A DNA stretch of 64,000 nucleotides from Bog-950 sp964615305. Lineage in GTDB: Bacteria; Bacteroidota; Bacteroidia; Chitinophagales; LD1. Below are positions 17,727 through 27,077 of this stretch, in pieces (the stretch's first letter is position 1; each line of letters starts with the position of its first letter). The stretch spans positions 310,001-374,000 of the forward strand of contig CAZTNA010000001.1 of assembly GCA_964615305.1 (NCBI GenBank), given 5' to 3'. The notes beneath the pieces were generated by a model. The model made no database searches, was not told the origin of the DNA, and worked only from the letters and a program-made list of their open reading frames with translations. A program made the translations under genes and the position numbers.

Positions 17727-18596
17727 ATGAGACAGCTAAAAATTTCAAAATCAATTACCAACCGCGAAAGCCAATCTATAGAGAAGTATCTTCAAGAGAT
17801 TGGTAAAGAAGACCTTTTAACACCTGAGGAGGAGGTGCAGTTAGCGCGGAGGATTCGTGCTGGAGACCAAACAGCCCTTGAAAAGTTAACCCGAGCCAAC
17901 CTTCGCTTTGTGGTGTCGGTTGCCAAGCAGTACCAAAACAACTCCTTGTCTCTTAATGATCTTATTAACGAAGGAAATTTGGGATTGGTGAAAGCCGCGC
18001 AAAAGTTTGATGAAACCCGTGGTTTCAAGTTCATTTCTTATGCCGTATGGTGGATTCGCCAGAGCATTATTCAAGCATTAGCCGAACATTCACGAATGGT
18101 TCGTTTACCCCTTAATAAGGTAGGGTCATTAACTAAAATAAACAAGGTGTTTTCGGAACTTGAACAAAAGTTTCAACGTGAACCTACTCCTGAAGAAGTA
18201 GCAATGGTTTTAGAAATTACTGTAGAGGAAGTAGAAGCAACGTTAGGCATTGCAGCTCGTCACGTTTCTATGGATGCGCCATTTACTGATGGAGAGTCTA
18301 ATGCGTTGATAGACGTGTTAGAAAATTTCAATGCTGAACAAACCGATAAACATCTCGATTACAAAGATTCGTTACGGATTGAAACTGAGAGAACTCTGGC
18401 TTCGCTAACTGAACGCGAAAAAGAAGTCATTAAACTGTTTTTTGGTATTGGTGTTGAACATCCAATGACTCTGGAAGACATTGGCGAACAACTTGGTATT
18501 ACACGTGAAAGAATACGTCAAATTAAAGATAAGGCCATAACAAAACTTAGAACTCAAAGCCGCAGCAAGTCTTTAAAGGCATATTTGGGCCAATAA
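17727..18596 (+). CDS. rpoD: Primary sigma factor (RpoD/SigA, short Bacteroidota form)
   Basis: 289-aa sigma-70 factor that directs RNA polymerase to housekeeping promoters. Region 1.2 is SIEKYLQEIGKEDLLTPEEE. Region 2 is RANLRFVVSVAKQYQN, LNDLINEGNLGLVKAA and FKFISYAVWWIRQSI, including the -7/-10 recognition helix. Region 3 is EHSRMVRLPLNK. Region 4 has TLEDIGEQLGITRERIRQI, the -33/-35 recognition helix. Region 1.1 and the non-conserved region are absent, as usual in Bacteroidota. The ATG at 17727 has CGGAGG just upstream. A perfect terminator follows, so it is a single-gene unit. Confidence 0.96.
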   Translation: MRQLKISKSITNRESQSIEKYLQEIGKEDLLTPEEEVQLARRIRAGDQTALEKLTRANLRFVVSVAKQYQNNSLSLNDLINEGNLGLVKAAQKFDETRGFKFISYAVWWIRQSIIQALAEHSRMVRLPLNKVGSLTKINKVFSELEQKFQREPTPEEVAMVLEITVEEVEATLGIAARHVSMDAPFTDGESNALIDVLENFNAEQTDKHLDYKDSLRIETERTLASLTEREKEVIKLFFGIGVEHPMTLEDIGEQLGITRERIRQIKDKAITKLRTQSRSKSLKAYLGQ

Positions 18597-18615
18597 AAAC
18601 AGTAAAAGTAATTGT

Positions 18616-18647
18616 AAAGCCGCTTTGATTTTCAGAGCGGCTTTTTT
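18616..18647 (+). terminator. Rho-independent terminator after rpoD
   Basis: 9-bp perfect stem AAAGCCGCT (18616-18624) / AGCGGCTTT (18636-18644), 11-nt loop, continuing into a T-run to 18647. Confidence 0.9.
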
Positions 18648-18696
18648 GTGAGTTGTTTGGTTTTAAAAAAGTATATTGGAAACTTAATATCGCAAT

Positions 18697-21600
18697 ATGA
18701 AGAAAATTTACAACCTAAGAAACTTATACCTTATACTTGTTTTATGCTTAACAACAGCTAGTGTATATGCCCAACTCGGCAAGTTGGATACATTGTATTA
18801 TGGCGGAAAGGGGGTTGATTTTAAATGCACAGGCGGAGTGGTGCTTCCCGACTCATCGGTAATTATTACCGGTAAGTTTCCGTTTGTAAACGAACGTCTT
18901 ATTAATGGTATAGCCAAGCTCACTAAAGATGGTGAAATTGATTATTCATTTAACGTAGGTAGCGGGGCCGATGAACACGTAAACGTTGTGATACGCCAAC
19001 CGGATGGAAAACTTATCATAGGTGGTGACTTTGTTACATTTAACGGGCAGTTAAAAAACAGAATTACAAGATTGAATTCTGATGGTAGCTTAGACGGCTC
19101 GTTTACATCAGGTACCGGTGTAGATGGGTCAGTGTACGCCATATACCTTCAAAGTGATGGTAAAATAGTTTTAGGTGGCGACTTTTTGACATTTAACGGT
19201 GATAGCGTTGGCGGAATTGTCCGGCTTAACTCAGATGGCACACACGATTTTAGCTTTTCCAGCAACATTGGCTTCGATGGACCTGTTTACAGTGTTGATC
19301 GTTACGCCAATAAAAACTTCATAATCGGTGGATTGTTTAACACATATAACGATTCGGCAGTCGGCTGTCTTGCACGACTAGATTCTAATGGAATATTTGA
19401 TAATACATTTAATGTAGGTGGAGCAGGAGCCAATAATATTATTACCAATGCCACAATACTACCAAATGGAAAAATTATTGCTGCAGGTTTTTTTGGTAAT
19501 TACAATGGCACACCGGCTACCCGGGTTGCTCGAATCAATGCAGATGGTAGTTTGGATAATACATTTGTAACGGGGGCTGGCTTTAATAACAACGTAAATG
19601 AACTGGTAGTTCAGCCTGATGGTAAAATTCTTTTTACCGGAAATTTTACTCAGTATAAGGGGGCTAATATCAACCGTATTGTTCGCATTGATACAACAGG
19701 CAACAGAGACATGACATTTGCTCCGGGTTCCGGGGCTAACTTCAGTTGTAATGCGGTGTTCTTAAATGCTGATGGTAAAATTTACCTTGGAGGAACCTTT
19801 ATTCAAATAGATAGCTTTGCACGCATTCGCTTTGCACGACTATTAAATGACGGCAAAGTTGACCAAAGTTTTTGGTTAGATTCAAAACTCAATGGGCAGG
19901 TAAACAGTATTGCCTTTCAAAGCAGCGGTAAAGCAATTATCGGAGGCGGGTTTAACAAGTACAATACAGTTTCAGCAAATCGAATTGCCCGCTTGAATCT
20001 GGATGGTTCATTAGACAGCACTTTTCTTTCTTCAGTTGCCTCGAACAATGCGGTACGATCAGTAGTAGTCTTACCTGACGATAAAATTTTAGTTGGTGGA
20101 GATTTTACATCTTATAGTGGCGTTACTGTAGGTTGTTTAGTAAAACTAAACGCAGATGGATCCAGAGACACATCGTTTATACCTGGTGCCGGGGCAAATA
20201 ACTCTATATATAGTATTACTCCATTAAGCAACGGAAAAATTTTAATAACCGGGAGCTTTACTCAGTATGGCAGTACTCCTATCAATCGTATTGCACGTTT
20301 AAATAGTAACGGCACGCTTGATAACAGTTTTATTGTGGGAACCGGCTTCCCGGCATTAGCTAGAGAGGCAGCCATACAGGCCGATGGAAAAATTATTGTG
20401 GTAGGTTCTTTTACAACATACGATGGGGCTACGGCTAACAGGATTGTTCGCCTCGACACTACCGGGGTGCGAGATGTTACATTTACAACCGGTACCGGAG
20501 CTAATAACGTGTTAAATGCCATAGCGTTACAACCTGATGGTAAAGCTATCATTGGCGGTACATTAACAGCCTATAATGGAGTAACTGCCAACCGCATTGC
20601 ACGTTTGAATACTGATGGAACGCACGATAATACCTATATAGCATCATGCGGTACGCAGATAAATGAAATTTTCCCTGTATTTGGATCTTCATTTTTTCAG
20701 GGAGGAATGTTGGTTGCCGGCACTTTTACAACCGTGAACGGTGAGGCCAGAAACAGGATAGTATTGTTAGACAATACAGGAAATATTGACAGTATAAACT
20801 ACTTCATAGGTGATGGAGCTGAATCCACAGTAAACGTAATGGCCGACAACAAGTATGAACGGAAGCTGTTTGTTGGCGGAGATTTCAGGGCATTTCAGAA
20901 CCACATTGCCAATCGGTTAGCCACACTTCAGAACGGATACATACGTGTAGAGAATTTGGACAATGCACTTTGCCCGGGCGGCTCTACAAAGATTTATTTT
21001 CGCAAAGACGAAACATTTTTTGGGAATAATGTATTCACTGTTCAGATATCAGATTCAGCGGGTAGTTTTACTAACGGTGTTAATATAGGCAGTCAAAATT
21101 CTGTTGATATTGGAGCTGACTCAATCAGCATTTTAATTCCAGCTAATACTCCAAATGGTTCGGGTTACCGATTCAGAATTGTTTCTTCAAACCCTAACGA
21201 CACCAGCAACATTACGTTTCCAGTTGAAATTTCTTCTTCAGCAACCGCCACCATTACAACTAATGACCCAACTTCATTTTGTGAAGGCGGTAGTGCTACA
21301 CTTATTGCAAGCAATGGCGACCAATTTCTTTGGAGCAATGGAGAAACAACGCAAGCCATTACCGTAACCAACAGCTCCTCGTACTCCACCACTGTAACCA
21401 CTGCCGGATGTGCCGCTGTTTCTAACACAATTAATGTTACTGTGAGTCCTTCACCGGACTCTTCCATTTCCATAATTTCTACCACTATTTGTAATGGCGG
21501 AACTGCAACACTTCAAGCGGCATCAAGCCTCAGTTATTTGTGGAGCACGAACGAAACTGATTCAGTAATACAAGTAACCCAGTCAGGATCTTACACTGTA

Positions 21601-22356
21601 ACAGTAAGCAATGGTATGTGCTACGCAGATTCAACCATTGCCGTAAACCTTAGCAGTTCGGCAAACCTGATTACTGCACTTAACCCTACCGTGTTTTGCC
21701 AGGGCGACTCAACAGTTCTTACCTCACAACCGGGTTTAAGTTATAGTTGGAGTACGGGGGCTACTACTCAAAGCATTACAGTTACATCACAAGGAAATTT
21801 TGATGTAACTGTAAATGATGGAACCTGCACAGACACCTCAGCTGTAATTTCTATTACTATGAATTCATTACCCAATGTTCAGATAGCACAACTTAGTGAA
21901 ATCTGCATTAATATTTCACCTCAAGTTGTTCTCACAGCCGGTAGCCCTTCTGGGGGTGTGTATTCAGGATCTGTATTTATTTCAAACGATACACTTTATG
22001 CGTTTAACGCATGGAGCAGTTCTATGGACAGTATTTACATCATCTACACATACACTGACAACAACTCCTGCACTACTGCCGATACTGCTCTGCAAGTGCT
22101 TGATATTTGTGGAAGTGTTGAAGAAGTATATAGCAATTTCTTAATCGTGCCTAACCCGGCTCATACTCATGTTACTGTTTCTTCAACCGGTAAAGCAATA
22201 CCAAACTTAACCATATTTAATGTGCTTGGTGAACAGGTGTATGCACAGCCTAACGTAAAAAGTAGCTCTACAACTATAGATGTAGGGGGCTTCAGGTCAG
22301 GTTTATACATTGTTTTAATAGGCGAAACTAAAATGAGATTTATGAAGGCAGATTAA
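18697..22356 (+). CDS. Delta-60 repeat surface protein with T9SS type A sorting domain
   Basis: 1219 aa with a signal peptide (ends V-Y-A-Q). Residues ~45-760 hold about 14 copies of a ~50-60-residue beta-propeller-like unit of the delta-60 family, with recurring patterns such as PDGKIIIGGDFxxFNG, NRIARLNxDGSLD and FxxGTGxNN. A central domain (~760-850) and three Ig-like modules (SFCEGGSATLIASNG, YLWSTNETDSVIQV, SYSWSTGATTQSI) follow. The last ~75 residues (LIVPNPAHTHVTV, LTIFNVLGEQVY, FRSGLYIVLI) are a type A T9SS sorting domain, so it is exported and attached to or released from the cell surface. Function is unknown; adhesion or ligand binding is inferred. The units are diverged in DNA, unlike those of the protein at 348-4271. 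A strong terminator follows. Confidence 0.88.
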   Translation: MKKIYNLRNLYLILVLCLTTASVYAQLGKLDTLYYGGKGVDFKCTGGVVLPDSSVIITGKFPFVNERLINGIAKLTKDGEIDYSFNVGSGADEHVNVVIRQPDGKLIIGGDFVTFNGQLKNRITRLNSDGSLDGSFTSGTGVDGSVYAIYLQSDGKIVLGGDFLTFNGDSVGGIVRLNSDGTHDFSFSSNIGFDGPVYSVDRYANKNFIIGGLFNTYNDSAVGCLARLDSNGIFDNTFNVGGAGANNIITNATILPNGKIIAAGFFGNYNGTPATRVARINADGSLDNTFVTGAGFNNNVNELVVQPDGKILFTGNFTQYKGANINRIVRIDTTGNRDMTFAPGSGANFSCNAVFLNADGKIYLGGTFIQIDSFARIRFARLLNDGKVDQSFWLDSKLNGQVNSIAFQSSGKAIIGGGFNKYNTVSANRIARLNLDGSLDSTFLSSVASNNAVRSVVVLPDDKILVGGDFTSYSGVTVGCLVKLNADGSRDTSFIPGAGANNSIYSITPLSNGKILITGSFTQYGSTPINRIARLNSNGTLDNSFIVGTGFPALAREAAIQADGKIIVVGSFTTYDGATANRIVRLDTTGVRDVTFTTGTGANNVLNAIALQPDGKAIIGGTLTAYNGVTANRIARLNTDGTHDNTYIASCGTQINEIFPVFGSSFFQGGMLVAGTFTTVNGEARNRIVLLDNTGNIDSINYFIGDGAESTVNVMADNKYERKLFVGGDFRAFQNHIANRLATLQNGYIRVENLDNALCPGGSTKIYFRKDETFFGNNVFTVQISDSAGSFTNGVNIGSQNSVDIGADSISILIPANTPNGSGYRFRIVSSNPNDTSNITFPVEISSSATATITTNDPTSFCEGGSATLIASNGDQFLWSNGETTQAITVTNSSSYSTTVTTAGCAAVSNTINVTVSPSPDSSISIISTTICNGGTATLQAASSLSYLWSTNETDSVIQVTQSGSYTVTVSNGMCYADSTIAVNLSSSANLITALNPTVFCQGDSTVLTSQPGLSYSWSTGATTQSITVTSQGNFDVTVNDGTCTDTSAVISITMNSLPNVQIAQLSEICINISPQVVLTAGSPSGGVYSGSVFISNDTLYAFNAWSSSMDSIYIIYTYTDNNSCTTADTALQVLDICGSVEEVYSNFLIVPNPAHTHVTVSSTGKAIPNLTIFNVLGEQVYAQPNVKSSSTTIDVGGFRSGLYIVLIGETKMRFMKAD

Positions 22357-22375
22357 ACATAGTAACCTGCAAAAT

Positions 22376-22406
22376 AAAAATGGCTGCTAATTAGGCAGCC
22401 ATTTTT
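22376..22406. terminator. Terminator between the delta-60 gene and tRNA-Arg
   Basis: AAAAATGGCTGC (22376-22387) pairs with GCAGCCATTTTT (22395-22406) across a 7-nt loop: a 12-bp perfect stem with A/T tracts on both sides, so it could act in both directions. Confidence 0.9.
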
Positions 22407-22422
22407 ATTTTGCGTGCCCATT

Positions 22423-22494
22423 GGTCTCATAGTTCAATGGATAGAACGAGGGTTTCCTAAACTCTAAATGCAGGTTCGATTCCTGCTGAGACTA
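22423..22494 (+). tRNA. tRNA-Arg (anticodon CCT)
   Basis: Full cloverleaf by eye. Acceptor GGTCTCA (22423-22429) pairs with TGAGACT (22487-22493) with one G-T pair, and the discriminator is A22494. D stem GTTC/GAAC. Anticodon stem AGGGT/ACTCT with loop TTCCTAA, giving anticodon CCT at 22456-22458, which reads AGG (Arg). Variable loop is 4 nt. T arm GCAGG-TTCGATT-CCTGC. CCA is not encoded, as is common in Bacteroidota. The 3' end touches the stop codon of the convergent peptidase gene with no spacer. Confidence 0.95.
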
Positions 22495-25400
22495 CTACAT
22501 AAATCTTCGGATATAATCCATTGGTTTTTGTAACTGTAGCTTAAGAGTAAATGAAAACTTCTTATACCACTTATCAATACCATTTAACTTCTGGTTATCA
22601 GAAATATTTTTTGTTGTAACCAGTGGCAGATGAATTTCTACCATATCGCGAAGTATAATGGCACTTAAACCAAACTCAGCAGCAAACTGCGGTTTGCCTA
22701 AATCGTTTACAATAAAAGCAGCATTCACAAAAGGGTTAATTGGGAAAAAACGATGAGTGGATGAGGTAAGATTAAGTGCCATCAAAAATTTATTGGTAGC
22801 TCCAAATGTGGTAAACGAACGAAAAGCCGCATCTGTTTTTGCTATTTGCCGGTTTAAATACTTGTCGCGTCCGTTGCGGTCAATAAAATTTTCGTCAAAC
22901 ATATAGTCTCGTTGTAGCCAGTAAGCAAAAGTATTTGTAGTAGCATTGCTCAAATAAAATTTAGGATTGGGGGAAGAAATATCTGAGTTGTTTTTTGTAT
23001 TAAGTATAAAACCTCCTGCAAAAAATCTAATTCTGAAACCTTCATCTTGTCGTTTGTAACTTACAAGAAAATTTGCTTCAGTAGAAAGGTTGGCAAAAGT
23101 ATTGCCTTGCTGAAATCGTACGTTAAGTGAAAAAGGATTTAGCGCTGATTTCTTCTCTATTAAATATTTCAACTCATTTACATAATATCGTTGTGTTCCT
23201 TTTTTATCATCAAAATTTATCCAGTCGAGCCAAACAACTACACTGCGCATATTGATTGAATGCGTGTAAGGGCTGCGAGCTTCTTTTTTCTTAAACTCTA
23301 CGTGTATGTATGGCTCCAACTTATTGAATAAAAGCGGCTGTGGGAAAAGAATATAACTGAAACGTTTTCCATTTACACCAATTTTTAATTCGCGAACTTT
23401 GTTCTCAGGGAAAAAACTGTAGCTCAGTTTAGCAATACCTATAAATTGTTTACTACCCGTGCCAATTGCCGGCACCACCAAGTATTTGAATTTACGCGAG
23501 GGAATGAACGGTGAGTATAGAGCAAGCCCCACTTGTGTTTTATCATAGTTGTTCCACGCAAAATATGGAGCAAAATATACCTGCGTGCGATTTTCGTTTT
23601 CAATACTTCCTAAGAATTGAAAACGTAACTTTTCAAAAAAGTGCGTTTGTTTATTTAAGAAGTAGGTATTGTTTCTTCGATTTAGTTCAGGCAGTTTCAT
23701 CAAAGGGTCAATCTGAATTTTATCTGCTCCGGTTGTGTTAAGTTGTATTGTTTTTGTTCCTGTAAAGCCTTCTATCCAAGTAGTATTTAACACAGAATCG
23801 CGCTTTAGTGCAGATACTGAAACAGGCGATGTAACATTGCCTACATTCTTTATTGTAAATGTTGAGTTGTTGTTGAGTGTTACCTGTTTTTTCCCAATTT
23901 TATAATCTAGTTTCTTATCGGTCGCTATCATATCATCAAACAGCCAGCTTAGATCCTTTCCGGTTTCAGATTCAAAAATTAAACGTAAATCTTGTGGCTG
24001 GGGGTGTTTGTATTTCCACTGACTGAAATATTTTTTCATTATCCGATCTAATTCATCTGTGCCTAAGTATGATTCTAAATAATTGAAAAGCATCATGCCC
24101 TTTCCATATACCATTAACCCATAATTTATTTCTGTAAATTTTTCAGCACTTAAACCCATGGGTTGATCGAGATTTTCTCGAGCCATAGTTTGGTAACCGG
24201 CATCCATTATATGTTTATGCGGGTATTTATCAAGATCAAAAAACTTAGATACACCGTTAGGTATGCCTCCTACTGCTTTTGCCTTAGGGTACTTTGCTCG
24301 GATATAGCGCTCTTCGTAGTAAGAGTTTATTCCTTCGTCCATCCAGGCATGTGCGCGCTCGTTGGTTCCCAACATGCCGTAAAACCAATTGTGCCCTACT
24401 TCATGTGTTATGATAACATCTAAGTTGAATGCAGATTTCACACCGCCAATTACAGTTACGTTCGGATACTCCATACCACCGCCAGCACTTAATGCTCCAT
24501 CAACTGCTGTTATTTGATTGTAGGGGTACTCGCCCACATACTTGCTGTAGTGAACTATAGCATCACGGAGATATTCATCGGCTTTGCTCCAATATTTCGC
24601 ATTTGCATCTGTAAAGAGCGCCCACGTAATCACTTTGCTTTTACTCTCCGGCAATGTTGCTTCGCCTTTCAGCACATGAAAGCGTTTGTCGGCAAACCAT
24701 GCAAAATCATGAATGTTCTTTTGGGTGTAACGAAGAGTTTTAGTATCAGCAGATGAAACAGGAAATTTTTGCAACGAATAATTTTCAAATACTTCAATTT
24801 TTTTAGTGATTGCTGCCAGAGAGTCCATCCATTTAATTTCTGAGTAGGTTTGTAAGTCGCCAGTAGCGCCTACTACATAATTTTGAGGCAGTGTAACACT
24901 TACATCATACGAACCAAATTCGCTGTAAAACTCTCCCTGATCTAAATACACCATCGGATGCCATCCGTCTTTATCGTACACTGCTGGTTTAGGGTACCAT
25001 TGAGAAATCTGATATGCTTGTCCAACATGGCCCATTCGCGAAAAAGCGCCTGGAATTTTTACCCTGAACGGAGTAGTTATGCGTGCCTGTTCACCACTCT
25101 TTAAAGGTGTATTTAATGTCAATTTTACTATCTCAAGCGAAGTTTCATCGTAATCCCATTCACAGGCTTCGGCATTAACTTTAAAATCAAGATGATCTAT
25201 AAAGCCTTTGTCAGTTTGTTTACTGAACCGGAAACCGGTTTCACCGTTTTCTAAGAGATGTTTTGCAAAAGCCGTACTATTATCGCGGTAGGCGTTTGGC
25301 CACAGGTGAAACAAAATGTAGTTAAGAGTGCTTGGCGAGTTGTTCTTATAATTAATGGAAACAAAACCATCGAGCGTGTGAAGGGTATCGTTGAGTGTTA

Positions 25401-25497
25401 CATCAATTTTATAATCGCATTGCTGCTGCCAGTAGTTATTCTGCCCATAGCTTAAACATGAGAAAGTAACTATAATGTAACTTAGAATATACTTCAT
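22495..25497 (-). CDS. M1-family zinc metallopeptidase, exported, with a C-terminal ~400-aa extension
   Basis: 1000 aa with a signal peptide (ends S-Y-G-Q). The N-terminal half is an M1 aminopeptidase: GGGMEYP (substrate-binding GxMEN equivalent), HEVGH at residues 365-369 and Glu388 exactly 19 residues after the second zinc His (WMDEG), giving the full HExxH-X18-E zinc site. After ~residue 600 comes a long beta-rich, aromatic part (YFAPYFAWNNYDKTQVGLAL, AAFIVNDLGKPQFAAEFGL) that looks like a beta-barrel or large beta domain. The protein may therefore be outer-membrane-associated; this is inference. It starts 4 nt after the biotin carboxylase stop, so the two share an operon despite unrelated roles. 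Confidence 0.88.
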   Translation of the reverse strand: MKYILSYIIVTFSCLSYGQNNYWQQQCDYKIDVTLNDTLHTLDGFVSINYKNNSPSTLNYILFHLWPNAYRDNSTAFAKHLLENGETGFRFSKQTDKGFIDHLDFKVNAEACEWDYDETSLEIVKLTLNTPLKSGEQARITTPFRVKIPGAFSRMGHVGQAYQISQWYPKPAVYDKDGWHPMVYLDQGEFYSEFGSYDVSVTLPQNYVVGATGDLQTYSEIKWMDSLAAITKKIEVFENYSLQKFPVSSADTKTLRYTQKNIHDFAWFADKRFHVLKGEATLPESKSKVITWALFTDANAKYWSKADEYLRDAIVHYSKYVGEYPYNQITAVDGALSAGGGMEYPNVTVIGGVKSAFNLDVIITHEVGHNWFYGMLGTNERAHAWMDEGINSYYEERYIRAKYPKAKAVGGIPNGVSKFFDLDKYPHKHIMDAGYQTMARENLDQPMGLSAEKFTEINYGLMVYGKGMMLFNYLESYLGTDELDRIMKKYFSQWKYKHPQPQDLRLIFESETGKDLSWLFDDMIATDKKLDYKIGKKQVTLNNNSTFTIKNVGNVTSPVSVSALKRDSVLNTTWIEGFTGTKTIQLNTTGADKIQIDPLMKLPELNRRNNTYFLNKQTHFFEKLRFQFLGSIENENRTQVYFAPYFAWNNYDKTQVGLALYSPFIPSRKFKYLVVPAIGTGSKQFIGIAKLSYSFFPENKVRELKIGVNGKRFSYILFPQPLLFNKLEPYIHVEFKKKEARSPYTHSINMRSVVVWLDWINFDDKKGTQRYYVNELKYLIEKKSALNPFSLNVRFQQGNTFANLSTEANFLVSYKRQDEGFRIRFFAGGFILNTKNNSDISSPNPKFYLSNATTNTFAYWLQRDYMFDENFIDRNGRDKYLNRQIAKTDAAFRSFTTFGATNKFLMALNLTSSTHRFFPINPFVNAAFIVNDLGKPQFAAEFGLSAIILRDMVEIHLPLVTTKNISDNQKLNGIDKWYKKFSFTLKLQLQKPMDYIRRFM

Positions 25498-25501
25498 GAA
25501 A

Positions 25502-27001
25502 CTATCTGTAAGAGCTTCTGTTTTTCACCCAACTGCTTCTTCCGCTACCGGTAGTTATTGTGGTGTTTTTAGGTGCCCGGGCTTTCTGTTGGCTGTTTAA
25601 TACATGCTGGGATAACAGAGCGGCAATTTCCATTTCATCAGGAACTTCAGTTTTTAAGTATTCGGGTTTGTAGTTTTTGTTTACAAAGTTGGTATCGAAC
25701 TTTCCTGAAATAAAATCAGGATGCTGCAGCACAAACTTGCCGAAAGCAAGTGTGTTTTTTACACCCGTAATTTTGTAATCGTGAATGGCTCGGAGCAAAC
25801 GGTCAATAGCTTCGGTTCTATCTTTGCCATATCCCACAAGTTTGGCCAACATGGGGTCGTAGTAGATCGGAATGTTCATTCCTTCTTCGTACCCATCATC
25901 TACACGTACGCCAGGGCCTTCGGGTTTTTGATATTGTGCTAAAGTTCCAATATCAGGTAAAAAATTATTGAGTGGGTCTTCAGCATATACCCGTAACTCA
26001 ATAGCATGACCGTGTATCTTTAAGTCATCTTGAGTAAAGTTGATTTTTTCACCCCTTGCAATCTTAATTTGTTCTTTCACTAAATCTACTCCTGTTATCA
26101 TTTCAGTAACAGGGTGCTCCACCTGCAGACGAGTGTTCATTTCAAGAAAATAGAAATTTAACTCTTCATCAACCAAGAACTCAACTGTGCCTGCGCCTAT
26201 GTAGGCACAACTCTTACCCACTTTTACTGCTGCTTCACCAATGGCTTTACGCTTGTCTTGGCTCAAACAGCTACTTGGGGCTTCTTCTACTACCTTTTGG
26301 TGTCTGCGTTGTACTGAGCACTCACGCTCAAAAAGGTAAACAATATTGCCATAGTTATCTCCAAGAATTTGAACTTCAATATGCTTAGGTGAAGCCACGT
26401 ATTTTTCAATAAATACCGAACCATCTCCAAACGCACTTATAGCTTCACTTTGCGCACGCTGCATTTGCTCTTCTAACTCTTCTAATGCATTTACTACGCG
26501 CATACCTTTGCCTCCGCCACCAGCACTGGCTTTTATTAAAATTGGAAAGCCAATTTTCTGAGCCAGTTTTTTTGCTTCGGCTACATCTGTAATTGCTCCA
26601 TCGCTGCCAGGCACCATAGGAATGTTGAATTTTTTTGCGGCATCCTTTGCTGCCAACTTGCTTCCCATTATTTCAATTGCTTCTGGTGTTGGACCTATAA
26701 AGGTTATTCCATTTTCTTCAACCAGTTTAGCAAAAGTTGCGTTCTCGCTCAAAAATCCATACCCCGGGTGAATTCCATCAACACCCAATGCCCTAGCTGC
26801 TTCTACAATTTTGTCGCCCCTTAAATAGGATTCTTTTGAAACTGCAGGCCCAATACAAACAGCCTCATCTGCATAACGTACATGTGGCGACTTTCTGTCT
26901 GCTTCAGAGTAAACTGCTACAGTTTTAATACCCATTTCGCGCGCGCTTTTCATTATACGGAGCGCAATTTCGCCCCGGTTGGCTACCAGTATTTTTTTCA
27001 T
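25502..27001 (-). CDS. accC: Biotin carboxylase subunit of an acetyl-/propionyl-CoA carboxylase
   Basis: ATP-dependent carboxylation of biotin on a carrier protein. About 499 aa from the ATG at 27001 (MKKILVANRGEIALRI). The longer frame to 27091 overlaps the lipA start region and lacks similarity. Motifs: VAVYSEADRKSPHV, GIHPGYGFLSEN, the glycine-rich ATP loop KASAGGGGKGMRVV, ERECSVQRRHQKVVEEAPS, FLEMNTRLQVEHPVTE and RVYAEDP. The C-terminus runs ~50 residues beyond the E. coli AccC end with a low-complexity tail (TTITTGSGRSS), as in Bacteroidota acyl-CoA carboxylase alpha subunits. No biotin carrier domain is fused. Divergent from lipA with 76 nt between starts. Confidence 0.92.
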   Translation of the reverse strand: MKKILVANRGEIALRIMKSAREMGIKTVAVYSEADRKSPHVRYADEAVCIGPAVSKESYLRGDKIVEAARALGVDGIHPGYGFLSENATFAKLVEENGITFIGPTPEAIEIMGSKLAAKDAAKKFNIPMVPGSDGAITDVAEAKKLAQKIGFPILIKASAGGGGKGMRVVNALEELEEQMQRAQSEAISAFGDGSVFIEKYVASPKHIEVQILGDNYGNIVYLFERECSVQRRHQKVVEEAPSSCLSQDKRKAIGEAAVKVGKSCAYIGAGTVEFLVDEELNFYFLEMNTRLQVEHPVTEMITGVDLVKEQIKIARGEKINFTQDDLKIHGHAIELRVYAEDPLNNFLPDIGTLAQYQKPEGPGVRVDDGYEEGMNIPIYYDPMLAKLVGYGKDRTEAIDRLLRAIHDYKITGVKNTLAFGKFVLQHPDFISGKFDTNFVNKNYKPEYLKTEVPDEMEIAALLSQHVLNSQQKARAPKNTTITTGSGRSSWVKNRSSYR

Positions 27002-27077
27002 TCGAACAAACATGCAAAAAATAGCTATAAATCTTTGGTTACTGATTTGTAATGTTGTTGTGTTATCTGCAAAAAAT

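Noticed and set aside
17618..17806. Small ORF across the rpoD leader and start
   Set aside because: It overlaps the predicted promoter and the rpoD N-terminus in another frame and shows no protein-like conservation pattern.
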